A stretch of 64,000 nt of DNA from Bradyrhizobium sp. AUGA SZCCT0283 (lineage in GTDB: Bacteria > Pseudomonadota > Alphaproteobacteria > Rhizobiales > Xanthobacteraceae): positions 120,412-184,411 of the forward strand of contig NZ_JAFCLU010000014.1 in assembly GCF_018130385.1 (NCBI RefSeq), in the 5' to 3' direction. The position numbers and the translations under genes were made by a program. Below, piece after piece: positions 45,316 through 54,071 of this stretch. Under the pieces are notes generated by a model, which ran no database searches, was not told the origin of the DNA, and saw only the letters and a list, made by a program, of their open reading frames with translations. Position 1 is the stretch's first letter. Each line of letters opens with the position of its first letter.

Positions 45316-48300
45316 TCACACCAGATGGAAATCGGAAATGGTGTGCTGCTCGGCAACCGGGAAATGGGGAGACCCTTCCAGCAATCCGGAGAACAGCTCG
45401 TTCAGGCCGGGTCCCGTGGGCGATGAATCCGGATGAAGCCCAGGTGCCGGGATGTTGGGACTGCTGGCCAGCAGGCCGAATCGGTCGGAGCCCAGAAATG
45501 GGAAGACGATAAGGCCGAAGGTCGCGGAGACGTTTGCGAGGTTGGCGTGATTGCCGGCGAAATCGTCGACAACGGCGCCTTGCGCGTTGAAGCCTGTGAT
45601 CGCCAGAGCCTCCGTCGCGTCGCCGGTCGCGACGGTATAATCGAACACCAGTTTCGACGGGTCACCAAGCAGCGCCGTGGCTGCCGCATTATAGACCGCC
45701 GACGCGCCGTCGTTCAGCGTAAGCGTCGGCGTGCCGCCTGTCACATGAACCGCTTCGTCGAAGTTGAGCGTGAAATGAACAACCGAGCCGGGGAGTGCTA
45801 CGCCGCTGCCGGGCGAGGCGGCAATATTATTGAGGTGCGGCGCGATCGTGTCGATCTGCAGTATGCCCGCCGGATTGACGACGACGCCGGAGAGATCGGC
45901 ATTGTTGCCTGAGGCATCGTGAAGCGTGGCACCATGCAGGTCCACGCCGGTGATGGCGAGGTCGGCGGTATTCTGGCCGTTCGCCACGGTATATTGGAAC
46001 GTCAAAGCGGTGCTGCCGCTGCCGCCGGTCAGGGTTGCTACGCCGCCGTCATTGAGTATCAGCGTCGGCGTACCGCCGCTGACGCTGACATTCCCGTCGA
46101 AGGTGACGGTGAACGTCACGACATGGCCGGCATTCAAATCGCCGGAGCCGGCGGTAATGCCGGCACCCGAGGTCGTGACCGCCACCACGGCCGGCACCCC
46201 AAAGATGAAATCATCTGCGGAAAGATCGGCCTTCGTCACGTTCGTCAGAGTGATCGTATCGCCGCCGCCGAAATCGATGACGGTATCCGCCCCGACCTGG
46301 GTCGCGTGCGCGAGCACGTCGCTGATGCCATGGATGCCCGCGCCCGCAAACGCCCGCACGTCGATCCTGTCGGGCGTACCCGCGCCCGCGGTGAAATCGG
46401 TGAGGGTATCGGCCGCGCTGCCCGCCCGCCAGATGAACCGATCATCGCCGGTACCGCCGCTGAGCAGATCGTCGCCGTGGCTGCCCGTGATCACGTCATC
46501 GTTGGCGCCGCCGTCGATCGCAAGACGGATCTGGCCCGCGGCGAGACTCGATACGTCGATCACGTCGGCGCCGCCCAGGCCATTGATCCGCACGGTGTCG
46601 TTTGCCGCTTCCTGGCCGCTGATCGACACCTGCGCCGCCAAGCCGTTGACCAGGATGTTTTGGCCGCTCTGGGTCAGGGTGATGTGATCGGCGTTGCCGC
46701 CGGCGTTGACGATCACGGTGTCGGCGCTGCCGTCGCCGCCGCCTGCGGATGCAGAAAGGTCGATCGCGACCTGCTGGACGCCGGTGCCGGTGAGGTCGTT
46801 GACGGTGATGGTGTCGGCGCCTCCCAGAGCGCGGAACGCGATCTTCTCGGTGCCGCCGAGATCCATGCTGATGGCGGCGACGTCGCGGATAAACCGCGCG
46901 TGCGAGCCGTTGGCCGAGATATTGATTTGCTCGCCGATGTTGGCGCCGTTGAACGCCAGCGTATCGAAACCGCCCTGGCCCTCGACGATGTCGCTGCCGT
47001 CGCCGGGGTTCCAGATAAAGCTGTCGTCGCCGCCGCCAAGAAAGGCCACGTCGTTGTCGCGCCCGCCATTGACGGTATCGTTGCCCGCGCTGCCGAGAAT
47101 GACATCGGCGCCGTCGCCGCCATTGATGGCAAGTGCGATTTGGCCAGCCGCCAGAGCGGAAGCATCGATCACGTCGGCGCCGGCAAGGCCGTTGATGACA
47201 AGCGCGTCGCTCGCGTCCTGGCCGCCGATTGTGACTTGGGCGGCGAGGCCGTCGACCACGATATTCTGGCCGCTCTGGCTGATCGTGACGTGATCGGTAG
47301 CAGTGGTGCCCTCGACAGTCACGGTATCGGCCGCGCCATCGCCACCGCCGCCGCTCGCGGAAAGATCGATCGCGACCTGCTGGACGTCGGTGCCGCTGAG
47401 ATCGTTGACGACGATGTGGTCCGCGCCGCCGAGCACCTTGAGCTGAATTTTCTCGACGTCGTTGAGGTCCATCACGATGTTGGCGACGTCCCGGGACAGC
47501 CGGACGCGACCGCCATTGGCGGCAATGTCGATATTCTCGGCGATGTTGGCGCCATTGAAAACCAGCGTGTCAGTGCCGCTCTGGCCCTCGACCGTGTCGC
47601 TGCCGTCGCCGGGATTCCAGATAAAAGTGTCGTCATTGGCGCCAAGCAGCGCGACATCATCACCGCGGCCGCCGGTGACGGTATCGTTGCCATCGCCGCC
47701 GTTGATGAGATCGGCGCCCTGGCTACCGATGACGGTGTCATCGCCGTCGCCGGCGTCGATAGTGAGCTTGATTTGACCTGCGGGGAGGGCCGAAGCGTTG
47801 ATGTTGTCGGCGCCGCCGAGCCCATTGATCAGCAGCGTATCGTTCGCCGCTTCCTGGCCGATAATCGATGTCTGTGCCGGCAGACCGTCCACCAGGACGG
47901 TCGAACCGCTCAAGGAAACCGTGATCTGATCGGCGTTGCCGGTGCCGTTGACGATCACTGTGTCGGCACTGCCGTCGCCGCCGCCGCCGCTGGCCTGCAG
48001 GTCGATCGCGACCTTTTTGACGTCGGTGCCGGTCAGATCGTTGACGGCGATGGTATCGGCGCCGCCCAACGCGTGGAAATTGATGTTTTCCACGCCGTTG
48101 AGATCCATGGTGATGTTGGCGACATCACGGGTAAATCGCACGCGCGAACCGTTGGCGGAGATATTGATACTCTCGTTGATATTGGCGCCGTTGAAGACCA
48201 GCGTGTCAGTGCCGCCCTGACCCTCGACCGTGTCGTTGCCGTCGCCGGGATTCCAGATGAAGGTATCATCGTCGTCGCCGAGCAACGCGATATCGTTGCC

Positions 48301-49083
48301 GCGCCCGCCGATCACGATGTCGTTGCCGGTGCCGCCGATTATCGTGTCGGCGCCATCGCCGCCGGTGATGGTGTCGTTACCGGCGCCGCCATCGAGCGTG
48401 AGCGTGATGAGGGCGGCGAGGCCATTGCCCGCCGTGATCGTGTCGTCGCCGCCATTGGCGTTGACGACCAGGTTCTCCGTGGTGCCGATGTCGAGGCTGA
48501 ACGGCGCGGGGCTGACCCGATCAAACCGGACGCGCGTGCCATTAGCAACGATGGTGAATGTCTCGGAGCCGTTGCCGGCATTGACCTGAGCTGTGTCGAC
48601 GTCGTCACCGCCCTCGAACAGGTCGGTGTCGTCGCCCGGATTCCAGATCATCAGGTCATTGCCGGCCTCGCCGAACACCTGGTCGTCGCCATCGCCGCCG
48701 GTCAGCGTGTCGTTTCCATCGCCACCAAACAGGAGATCGGAGCCGCCTTTGCCGAAAAGCGTGTCATTGTCTGCCTGGCCAAAAAGTTGATCGGCACCCG
48801 AACCACCGGTGAGCGTATCGTTGCCGGCGCCTCCGAACAAATCGGCGCTCGGAAGCGCGCCATTGCTTTCATCGAGGCTGACGGTGTCGTTGCCGTTCTG
48901 TCCGAATACCTGAATGAGACTGGTATTGACGACGGTCGGCGTGCCGCCCGCAATTGCGACAGCGCCGCCATTGATCAGGATATTCCCGGCCGCGTCGCGG
49001 CCGGTAACGATCGAATTGTCGAGGGTGTCGCCAAATTCCGAGAGGAGGCCGGCGGCAGGGGTGAAAGTGGCGGTAACGGCCAT
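45316..49083 (-). CDS. Large RTX-type calcium-binding protein with tandem modules
   Basis: This 1255-residue acidic protein is full of GGxGxDxx nonapeptides (GGAGNDTLTGGSGADQLFG, GGDGNDTLTGGDGDDQVFG), which bind calcium as beta rolls. After an N-terminal RTX block and a degenerate unit, three modules of about 195-212 residues each begin FIWNPGDG and share VFNGANI, VRF.RDVANI.MDL, LGGADTI.VNDLTGT, VAIDL.AS.GGGDG and GQEA.D...INGL.GAD. A last RTX segment follows (FIWRAGSAADTLTDFT), then two similar Ig-like units (VSGGTPTLILNDGG and VTGGTPTLTLNDGA). No Sec signal is present, and the hydrophobic end DFHLV suits type I secretion. No secretion genes are nearby. An adhesin, matrix or S-layer role is possible; no enzyme domain was recognised. 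Confidence 0.88.
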   Translation of the reverse strand: MAVTATFTPAAGLLSEFGDTLDNSIVTGRDAAGNILINGGAVAIAGGTPTVVNTSLIQVFGQNGNDTVSLDESNGALPSADLFGGAGNDTLTGGSGADQLFGQADNDTLFGKGGSDLLFGGDGNDTLTGGDGDDQVFGEAGNDLMIWNPGDDTDLFEGGDDVDTAQVNAGNGSETFTIVANGTRVRFDRVSPAPFSLDIGTTENLVVNANGGDDTITAGNGLAALITLTLDGGAGNDTITGGDGADTIIGGTGNDIVIGGRGNDIALLGDDDDTFIWNPGDGNDTVEGQGGTDTLVFNGANINESINISANGSRVRFTRDVANITMDLNGVENINFHALGGADTIAVNDLTGTDVKKVAIDLQASGGGGDGSADTVIVNGTGNADQITVSLSGSTVLVDGLPAQTSIIGQEAANDTLLINGLGGADNINASALPAGQIKLTIDAGDGDDTVIGSQGADLINGGDGNDTVTGGRGDDVALLGANDDTFIWNPGDGSDTVEGQSGTDTLVFNGANIAENIDIAANGGRVRLSRDVANIVMDLNDVEKIQLKVLGGADHIVVNDLSGTDVQQVAIDLSASGGGGDGAADTVTVEGTTATDHVTISQSGQNIVVDGLAAQVTIGGQDASDALVINGLAGADVIDASALAAGQIALAINGGDGADVILGSAGNDTVNGGRDNDVAFLGGGDDSFIWNPGDGSDIVEGQGGFDTLAFNGANIGEQINISANGSHARFIRDVAAISMDLGGTEKIAFRALGGADTITVNDLTGTGVQQVAIDLSASAGGGDGSADTVIVNAGGNADHITLTQSGQNILVNGLAAQVSISGQEAANDTVRINGLGGADVIDVSSLAAGQIRLAIDGGANDDVITGSHGDDLLSGGTGDDRFIWRAGSAADTLTDFTAGAGTPDRIDVRAFAGAGIHGISDVLAHATQVGADTVIDFGGGDTITLTNVTKADLSADDFIFGVPAVVAVTTSGAGITAGSGDLNAGHVVTFTVTFDGNVSVSGGTPTLILNDGGVATLTGGSGSTALTFQYTVANGQNTADLAITGVDLHGATLHDASGNNADLSGVVVNPAGILQIDTIAPHLNNIAASPGSGVALPGSVVHFTLNFDEAVHVTGGTPTLTLNDGASAVYNAAATALLGDPSKLVFDYTVATGDATEALAITGFNAQGAVVDDFAGNHANLANVSATFGLIVFPFLGSDRFGLLASSPNIPAPGLHPDSSPTGPGLNELFSGLLEGSPHFPVAEQHTISDFHLV

Positions 49084-49478
49084 TGTACTCTACTCCAAAT
49101 AAATTTGGGCGTCCGGCTACGAAACGACCCATAAGTTCCTGTTCGCAATAGCGATTTCAAAAGCATATTTCGGCGGGCAAAGACTTTGAGAAAACCTCCA
49201 CAGACGCTTGATAAATTGGCCTTCCACGCATTCGTGAAGATGGTCCAAGCCCGCTTCTATATTTCCAATTCGGGAAAAGGCCATAATATGGCGGTGACAC
49301 AATTCCAGGTGCCCGGAATCTGGGAAGATGCGCGGGATGCGTGTTTCGAGTTCATGAAAGCCCGATACCGCAGTGCGATAATTCGTGCTGTGAACGGTCT
49401 CACAGACACTGAAAAGCCAGCGGTCATCGACTTGCCGCCGCCATTCGGCAGAGGAGACGACCGACGTTCGCGGCGTCG
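49084..49478. other. Upstream region of the RTX gene
   Basis: This 395-bp gap between the RTX gene and the HAD gene is more AT-rich than its surroundings. It includes a perfect palindrome CCAAAT-AA-ATTTGG at 49095-49108, directly before the RTX ribosome-binding site GGAGTAGAG on the minus strand, so the hairpin could partly cover that site. An open frame on the plus strand here has no supported features and is ignored. Confidence 0.4.
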
Positions 49479-50279
49479 TCAGTTCTTCAGGATCACATCG
49501 ATCGCAGCGGCAAACCCGTCGCGTTCGTTGCTGTCGGTCACATGCGTCGCGTGCTGCTTGATGCCGTCCGCCGCATTGCCCATCGCAAACGAAACGCCGC
49601 TCCTGGCAAACATCGGAAGATCATTCTCCATGTCGCCGATCGTCGCCACCGCCGCGGTCGGAATGCCGAGCCGCCTAGCCATCGCTTCCACGAAGGTGCC
49701 CTTGTCGCGACCGGGCGGCGTGACGTCGAGATAATAGGTCTGCGAGCGGACCGCGGTCGCCTCCGCCCCGACGGCTTCCCGCATCGCCAGCTCGCAACGC
49801 TGCAGCAGCGCCGCGTCCGGACTGGCGCCGACGATCTTGCAGGCTTCTCCGAGATGCGGCGTGAAATCCGGAATGATGGTCGGATCAGCCTTGATCGCGC
49901 GTTTTTCGTGCGAGACGTATTCGCCGTCGGGATTGCGCGCGTACCAGCGCTCATTGGTGAACAGCCAGATATCGACGCCGAACGCATTGAGCACGTCGAG
50001 GCTGCGCTGCGTGACGGCAGGGGGGATCAAATGCTGCTCGACCGGCTTGAGTCCGGCATCGACGATCGAACTGCCGTTGAAGGCGCCGACGGTAAGCGTG
50101 ATCGCAAGCGGCTCGATCAGAAAACTCATGCCGATGGTCGGCCGGCTGGAGACGATGGTGAAGCCGATGCCGGCCGCATGCAGCCCGCGCACGGCTGCCT
50201 TTGCGCCATCGGTCAGAACTTTGTCCTTCGTCAACAGGGTGCCGTCGACGTCGGAAACAACAAGCGCGATACGGGTCAT
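49479..50279 (-). CDS. HAD-family hydrolase, Cof type
   Basis: This 266-residue phosphatase has the HAD nucleophile motif DVDGTLL, the threonine/serine motif IVSSRP, and the late acidic motif GDMENDLPMF, with a Cof-type cap domain between. Such enzymes dephosphorylate sugar phosphates or similar metabolites in the cytoplasm. It is the last gene of the sugar-phosphate operon and overlaps gntK by four bases, so a role in clearing or recycling a pentose/hexose phosphate by-product is likely. The exact substrate is unknown. Confidence 0.88.
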   Translation of the reverse strand: MTRIALVVSDVDGTLLTKDKVLTDGAKAAVRGLHAAGIGFTIVSSRPTIGMSFLIEPLAITLTVGAFNGSSIVDAGLKPVEQHLIPPAVTQRSLDVLNAFGVDIWLFTNERWYARNPDGEYVSHEKRAIKADPTIIPDFTPHLGEACKIVGASPDAALLQRCELAMREAVGAEATAVRSQTYYLDVTPPGRDKGTFVEAMARRLGIPTAAVATIGDMENDLPMFARSGVSFAMGNAADGIKQHATHVTDSNERDGFAAAIDVILKN

Positions 50280-50797
50280 TGGGGAACCAGGTTCAATTGA
50301 GTAACGATGTCATCCACGATTCGCTCGACCGGCGCATCGATCGATACAATGATCGGCCGTTCGTCCGCTCCCGGCCGCTCCAGCGTCTTGAACTGGCTGG
50401 CGAGCAGGCCCGGCGGCATGAAGTGCCCCTTGCGCGCGGCAAGCCGGGCGGCGATCAGATCCTGCGTTCCGTCGAGAAAGACGATGCGGACATCGTCGCG
50501 GCCGTGCACGAGAACGTCGCGATAGGCGCGCTTCAGCGCCGAGCAGGCGATGACGGCGCGCTCGCCAGCGGCCGAGAGGCGGTCGATCTCGTCGGCAATC
50601 GCCTGCAGCCACGGCCAGCGGTCCTCGTCCGTCAGCGGATAGCCGGCGCTCATCTTCGCGACGTTGCCTGCCGGGTGAAACCTGTCACCATCCTCGTAGC
50701 GCCAGCCGAGTCGTCCAGCGAGATGATCGGCGATGGTGCTCTTGCCCGAGCCGGAAACGCCCATCACCACCAACGCACAAGGAGTATTACTGCCCAC
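50276..50797 (-). CDS. gntK: Gluconokinase
   Basis: This 173-residue kinase phosphorylates gluconate to 6-phosphogluconate. It shows the P-loop GVSGSGKST and the gluconokinase signature YEDGDRFHPAGNVAKMSAGYPLTDEDRWPWL, then VIACSALKRAYRD. The likely start is GTG 50797, placed inside the end of pgl with GGAG seven bases upstream; a TTG at 50800 is the alternative. It feeds the same intermediate that Zwf and Pgl produce. Confidence 0.93.
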   Translation of the reverse strand: MGSNTPCALVVMGVSGSGKSTIADHLAGRLGWRYEDGDRFHPAGNVAKMSAGYPLTDEDRWPWLQAIADEIDRLSAAGERAVIACSALKRAYRDVLVHGRDDVRIVFLDGTQDLIAARLAARKGHFMPPGLLASQFKTLERPGADERPIIVSIDAPVERIVDDIVTQLNLVPQ

Positions 50798-51542
50798 CAA
50801 AATTCTCCGGAATCGCGGCTCGGTCCACCAGCCAGACCGTCTCGCCGGTGGATCGCGCGCGGTTGGCGGGCAGGTTCTCGGCGGCGAAGAGGCGCGTCAA
50901 GATCGCACGCTTATCCGCGCCTGCAACCTCGAACAGCATTTCGCGGCAGGAGGCGAGGGCCGGCAGCGTGAGGGTAACGCGCGGCACGAACGGCTCGACA
51001 TTCGCCCGCGGTATGCCGACGACCCAGCGCGCGGTTTCGTCGAGCGCGGGATCGCCGGGAAACAGCGAGGCGGTATGACCGTCGGGGCCGACGCCCATCA
51101 GCACGAGATCGAACAGGGGATGGCCTTGATCGAGCGTGTCCGCCCCGTAAAACGACTGCAGTTCCTTTTCGTAAAGCGCGGCGCCCCGGTCGGGATCGGC
51201 CGGATCGGCGGTCGCGGTCGGAATCGGATGGATGTTTGCCGCCGGCGCGCAACTATCCAGAAAAATCGCGCGCGCCATGCCCATGTTGTTAAGCGGGTCA
51301 TCCGCCGGCACGAAGCGTTCGTCGCCGATGAACCAGTGCACGCGCTGCCACGGGATCCGGCTTCGATAGGCCTCGGTCGCAAGCAATTGATAGAGCCGCT
51401 TCGGGCTCGATCCGCCGGTCAGGCAGATCGCGACGCGGCCGCTGTTGGCGGCGGTTCTGGCCAGCACGTGTTCGGCGGCGGTCGCCGCCATCGCTGCCCG
51501 ATCGGCGACCGTGATCACGTGGCGGTTGTCGTTCGCGACCAT
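50787..51542 (-). CDS. pgl: 6-phosphogluconolactonase
   Basis: This 251-residue DevB-type enzyme hydrolyses 6-phosphogluconolactone. Motifs include AICLTGGSSPKRLYQLLA, WQRVHWFIGDERFVPADDPLNNMGMA and LVLMGVGPDGHTASLFPGDPAL, typical of the NagB/SOL fold. It lies between zwf and gntK, with 3 nt to zwf and an 11-nt overlap with gntK, and so runs the second step after Zwf. Confidence 0.95.
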   Translation of the reverse strand: MVANDNRHVITVADRAAMAATAAEHVLARTAANSGRVAICLTGGSSPKRLYQLLATEAYRSRIPWQRVHWFIGDERFVPADDPLNNMGMARAIFLDSCAPAANIHPIPTATADPADPDRGAALYEKELQSFYGADTLDQGHPLFDLVLMGVGPDGHTASLFPGDPALDETARWVVGIPRANVEPFVPRVTLTLPALASCREMLFEVAGADKRAILTRLFAAENLPANRARSTGETVWLVDRAAIPENFGGQ

Positions 51543-51545
51543 TGT

Positions 51546-53057
51546 TCACCCGAGCTTTCGCCAGCTTCGGCCGTCGCGCTTCAACAGTTCGTTCGCTTCC
51601 TCCGGCCCTTCGCTGCCAGCCTTGTAGGTCTTCAATCCGTCGGCTCCCGCCTTCCTCCAGGCATCTAGGAACGGCTGCACCGCCTTCCAGCCGGCTTCGA
51701 CGCTGTCGGCGCGCTGGAACAGGATGTTGTCGCCGATCATGCAGTCATAGATCAACGTCTCGTAGCCGGTCGAGGGTTCCGCCTTGAAATAGTCCTTGTA
51801 GCGAAACTTCATCTCGACACCGTCGATCAGGATCGAGGGGCCGGGCACCTTGGTGTTGAAGTGCAGCGCGATACCTTCGTTCGGCGCAACGCCGATCACG
51901 AGGTAATTCTGCGCCAGGCTTTCCACCGGCGTGCAGTTGAACATCGCGAACGGCGCCTGCTTGAACTTGATCGCAACTTCAGTGCGCTTGACGCCGAGCG
52001 CCTTGCCGGTGCGCAAGTAAAAGGGAACGCCGGCCCAGCGCCAATTGTCGATGACCAGCTTCAGTGCCGCATAGGTTTCAGTGGTGCTGCCGGGTGCGAC
52101 GTCTTCGATGTTGCGATAGTCGGCGATCTCGCTATCTCCGATCCGGCCGGCCAGATACTGGCCGCGCACCGAATTGCGCAATGCCTCGGCCTCGCTCTGC
52201 GGCTGGATCGCGGCGAGCACGTCGGCCTTTTCCGCGCGCACCGAATGCGCGTCGAAGCGAATCGGCGGCTCCATGGCGACCAGCGAGAGCAGCTGAAACA
52301 GATGGTTCGGAACCATGTCGCGCAGCGCGCCGGTCTGGTCGTAGAAGCTGCCGCGATGACCGACGCCGAGCTGCTCGTCGACGGTGATCTGGACATGATC
52401 GATGTGGTTGCGGTTCCAGATCGGCTCGAACATGCCGTTGGCGAAGCGCAGCACCAGGATGTTCTGCACCGTCTCCTTGCCGAGATAGTGATCGATCCGG
52501 TAGATCTCGTGCTCATCGACGAGTTTGAGCAGTTCGCCGTTCAGCGCCCTTGCGGACGCGAGATCGGTGCCGAACGGTTTTTCCACCACCAGCCGCCGCC
52601 ACGCGCCGTTCTCGGCCAGCATGCCGGTGCGGCCGAGCTCGCGGCTGATCGGCAGGAACGCATTCGGCGGGGTCGCCAGATAGAACAGCCGGTTGCCGCC
52701 GGTGTTTCGCGCGGCCTCCAGTTCGCCAAGCTGCTTGCTCATCGCATCGAACGAAGCCGGATCTCTCGGGTCGGCCTCGATGCAGGTAAGGCAGCCCAGC
52801 AGGCGTTGCGCGATGGCGTCGTCCACCGTTCGGGTCGCGAACTGGCGCAACCCTTTCATCAGGCTGTCGCGCAGCCGGTCGCTCGTCATGCCCTTGCGGG
52901 CGACGCCGACCAGGCAGAACCTGTCCGGCAGTAGATCGCTGGCAGCGAGGTTGTAGAGAGCCGGCACCACCAGCCGGTGCGCGAGGTCGCCGGTCACGCC
53001 GAAAATGACGAAGGAGCAGGGATCGGGCTTCTTCTGCGCTATCTGACCGACCGCCAT
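51546..53057 (-). CDS. zwf: Glucose-6-phosphate dehydrogenase
   Basis: This 503-residue enzyme oxidises glucose 6-phosphate and makes NADPH. The nucleotide-binding motif is FGVTGDLAHR, and the active-site signature RIDHYLGKE is complete, as is the EKPFGTD segment before it. Length is normal. It lies 6 nt after gnd on the same strand. The product passes to Pgl, the next gene. Confidence 0.97.
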   Translation of the reverse strand: MAVGQIAQKKPDPCSFVIFGVTGDLAHRLVVPALYNLAASDLLPDRFCLVGVARKGMTSDRLRDSLMKGLRQFATRTVDDAIAQRLLGCLTCIEADPRDPASFDAMSKQLGELEAARNTGGNRLFYLATPPNAFLPISRELGRTGMLAENGAWRRLVVEKPFGTDLASARALNGELLKLVDEHEIYRIDHYLGKETVQNILVLRFANGMFEPIWNRNHIDHVQITVDEQLGVGHRGSFYDQTGALRDMVPNHLFQLLSLVAMEPPIRFDAHSVRAEKADVLAAIQPQSEAEALRNSVRGQYLAGRIGDSEIADYRNIEDVAPGSTTETYAALKLVIDNWRWAGVPFYLRTGKALGVKRTEVAIKFKQAPFAMFNCTPVESLAQNYLVIGVAPNEGIALHFNTKVPGPSILIDGVEMKFRYKDYFKAEPSTGYETLIYDCMIGDNILFQRADSVEAGWKAVQPFLDAWRKAGADGLKTYKAGSEGPEEANELLKRDGRSWRKLG

Positions 53058-53063
53058 GGTTGC

Positions 53064-54059
53064 TCAGGCCTTCGTGCCAGGTTTTTTCGGCGGCTCCTTG
53101 TGGCCGCCGAAACCTGCCCGCATCGCGGACAGGATCTTTTCCGCAAAGGTGTGATCCTTGCGCGAACGGAAGCGCGCATAGAGTGCCGCCGTCAGCACTT
53201 CCGCCGGCACGGCCTCGTCAATCGCGGCATTCACGGTCCAGCGGCCTTCGCCGGAATCTTCCACAAAGCCGGAGTAGTTATCCAGCGTCTGGCTTTCCGC
53301 CAGTGCGGACGCGGTGAGATCGAGCAGCCAGGACGGGATCACGCTGCCGCGCCGCCATACCTCGGCTATATCGGCGATGTTCATGTCGAAGCGATGTTCC
53401 GGCGGTAGCGCCTCGATATTGGCGTTCCTCAGGATGTCAAAGCCCTCGGCATAGGCCTGCATCAGGCCGTATTCGATGCCGTTATGGATCATCTTGACGA
53501 AGTGTCCGGCGCCGGACGGGCCGGCGTGGATGTAGCCCTGCTCGATACGCGGGTCGCGGCCCTCACGCCCCGGCGTGCGCGGGATGTCGCCGATCCCGGG
53601 CGCCAATGTCTTGAAGATCGGATCGAGCCGGTCCACCACCGCCTTGTCGCCGCCGATCATCATGCAATAGCCGCGCTCGATACCCCAGACGCCGCCGCTG
53701 GTGCCGACGTCGAGATAATGCAGGCCCTTTGCCTTCAGCGCCGCGCCGCGGCGGACGTCGTCCTGCCAGAACGTATTGCCGCCATCGATGATGACGTCGC
53801 CGGGCTGCATCAGCTTTGCCAATGCCTCGATGGTCGCCTCGGTGATCTTGCCTGCCGGCAGCATCACCCAGGCGGTGCGCGGCTTCTCCAGTTTCGCCAC
53901 GAAATCTTCCAGCGTGTTGGCGCCGGTTGCGCCTTCCGCTGCGAGCGCGGCCACCGCCTTCGCATCCTTGTCGTAGACCACGGCGGTGTGGCTGCTCTTC
54001 ATCAGCCGGCGGACGATATTGCCGCCCATCCGGCCGAGCCCGATCATGCCGAGTTGCAT
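53064..54059 (-). CDS. gnd: 6-phosphogluconate dehydrogenase, decarboxylating (short form)
   Basis: This 331-residue enzyme converts 6-phosphogluconate to ribulose 5-phosphate and CO2. It starts with the Rossmann motif GLGRMGGNIVRRL, has IIDGGNTFWQDD, the signature GTSGGVWGIERGYCMMIGG, and the catalytic lysine region GAGHFVKMIHNGIEYGLMQAYAEG. It belongs to the short (YqeC/GndA) class of about 300-330 residues rather than the 470-residue class; this class often prefers NAD+. It lies between tal-pgi and zwf. Confidence 0.95.
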   Translation of the reverse strand: MQLGMIGLGRMGGNIVRRLMKSSHTAVVYDKDAKAVAALAAEGATGANTLEDFVAKLEKPRTAWVMLPAGKITEATIEALAKLMQPGDVIIDGGNTFWQDDVRRGAALKAKGLHYLDVGTSGGVWGIERGYCMMIGGDKAVVDRLDPIFKTLAPGIGDIPRTPGREGRDPRIEQGYIHAGPSGAGHFVKMIHNGIEYGLMQAYAEGFDILRNANIEALPPEHRFDMNIADIAEVWRRGSVIPSWLLDLTASALAESQTLDNYSGFVEDSGEGRWTVNAAIDEAVPAEVLTAALYARFRSRKDHTFAEKILSAMRAGFGGHKEPPKKPGTKA

Positions 54060-54071
54060 AGCCTGACTTTC

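Noticed and set aside
45919..49134. Very long open frame (over 1000 codons) on the plus strand opposite the RTX gene
   Set aside because: It is an antisense shadow created by the repetitive GC-rich RTX codons. It has no ribosome-binding site or recognisable domain, and the minus-strand frame has clear RTX motifs.
49186..49734. 182-codon plus-strand frame between the RTX and HAD genes
   Set aside because: It runs deep into the HAD gene on the opposite strand, has no ribosome-binding site and no recognisable domain.
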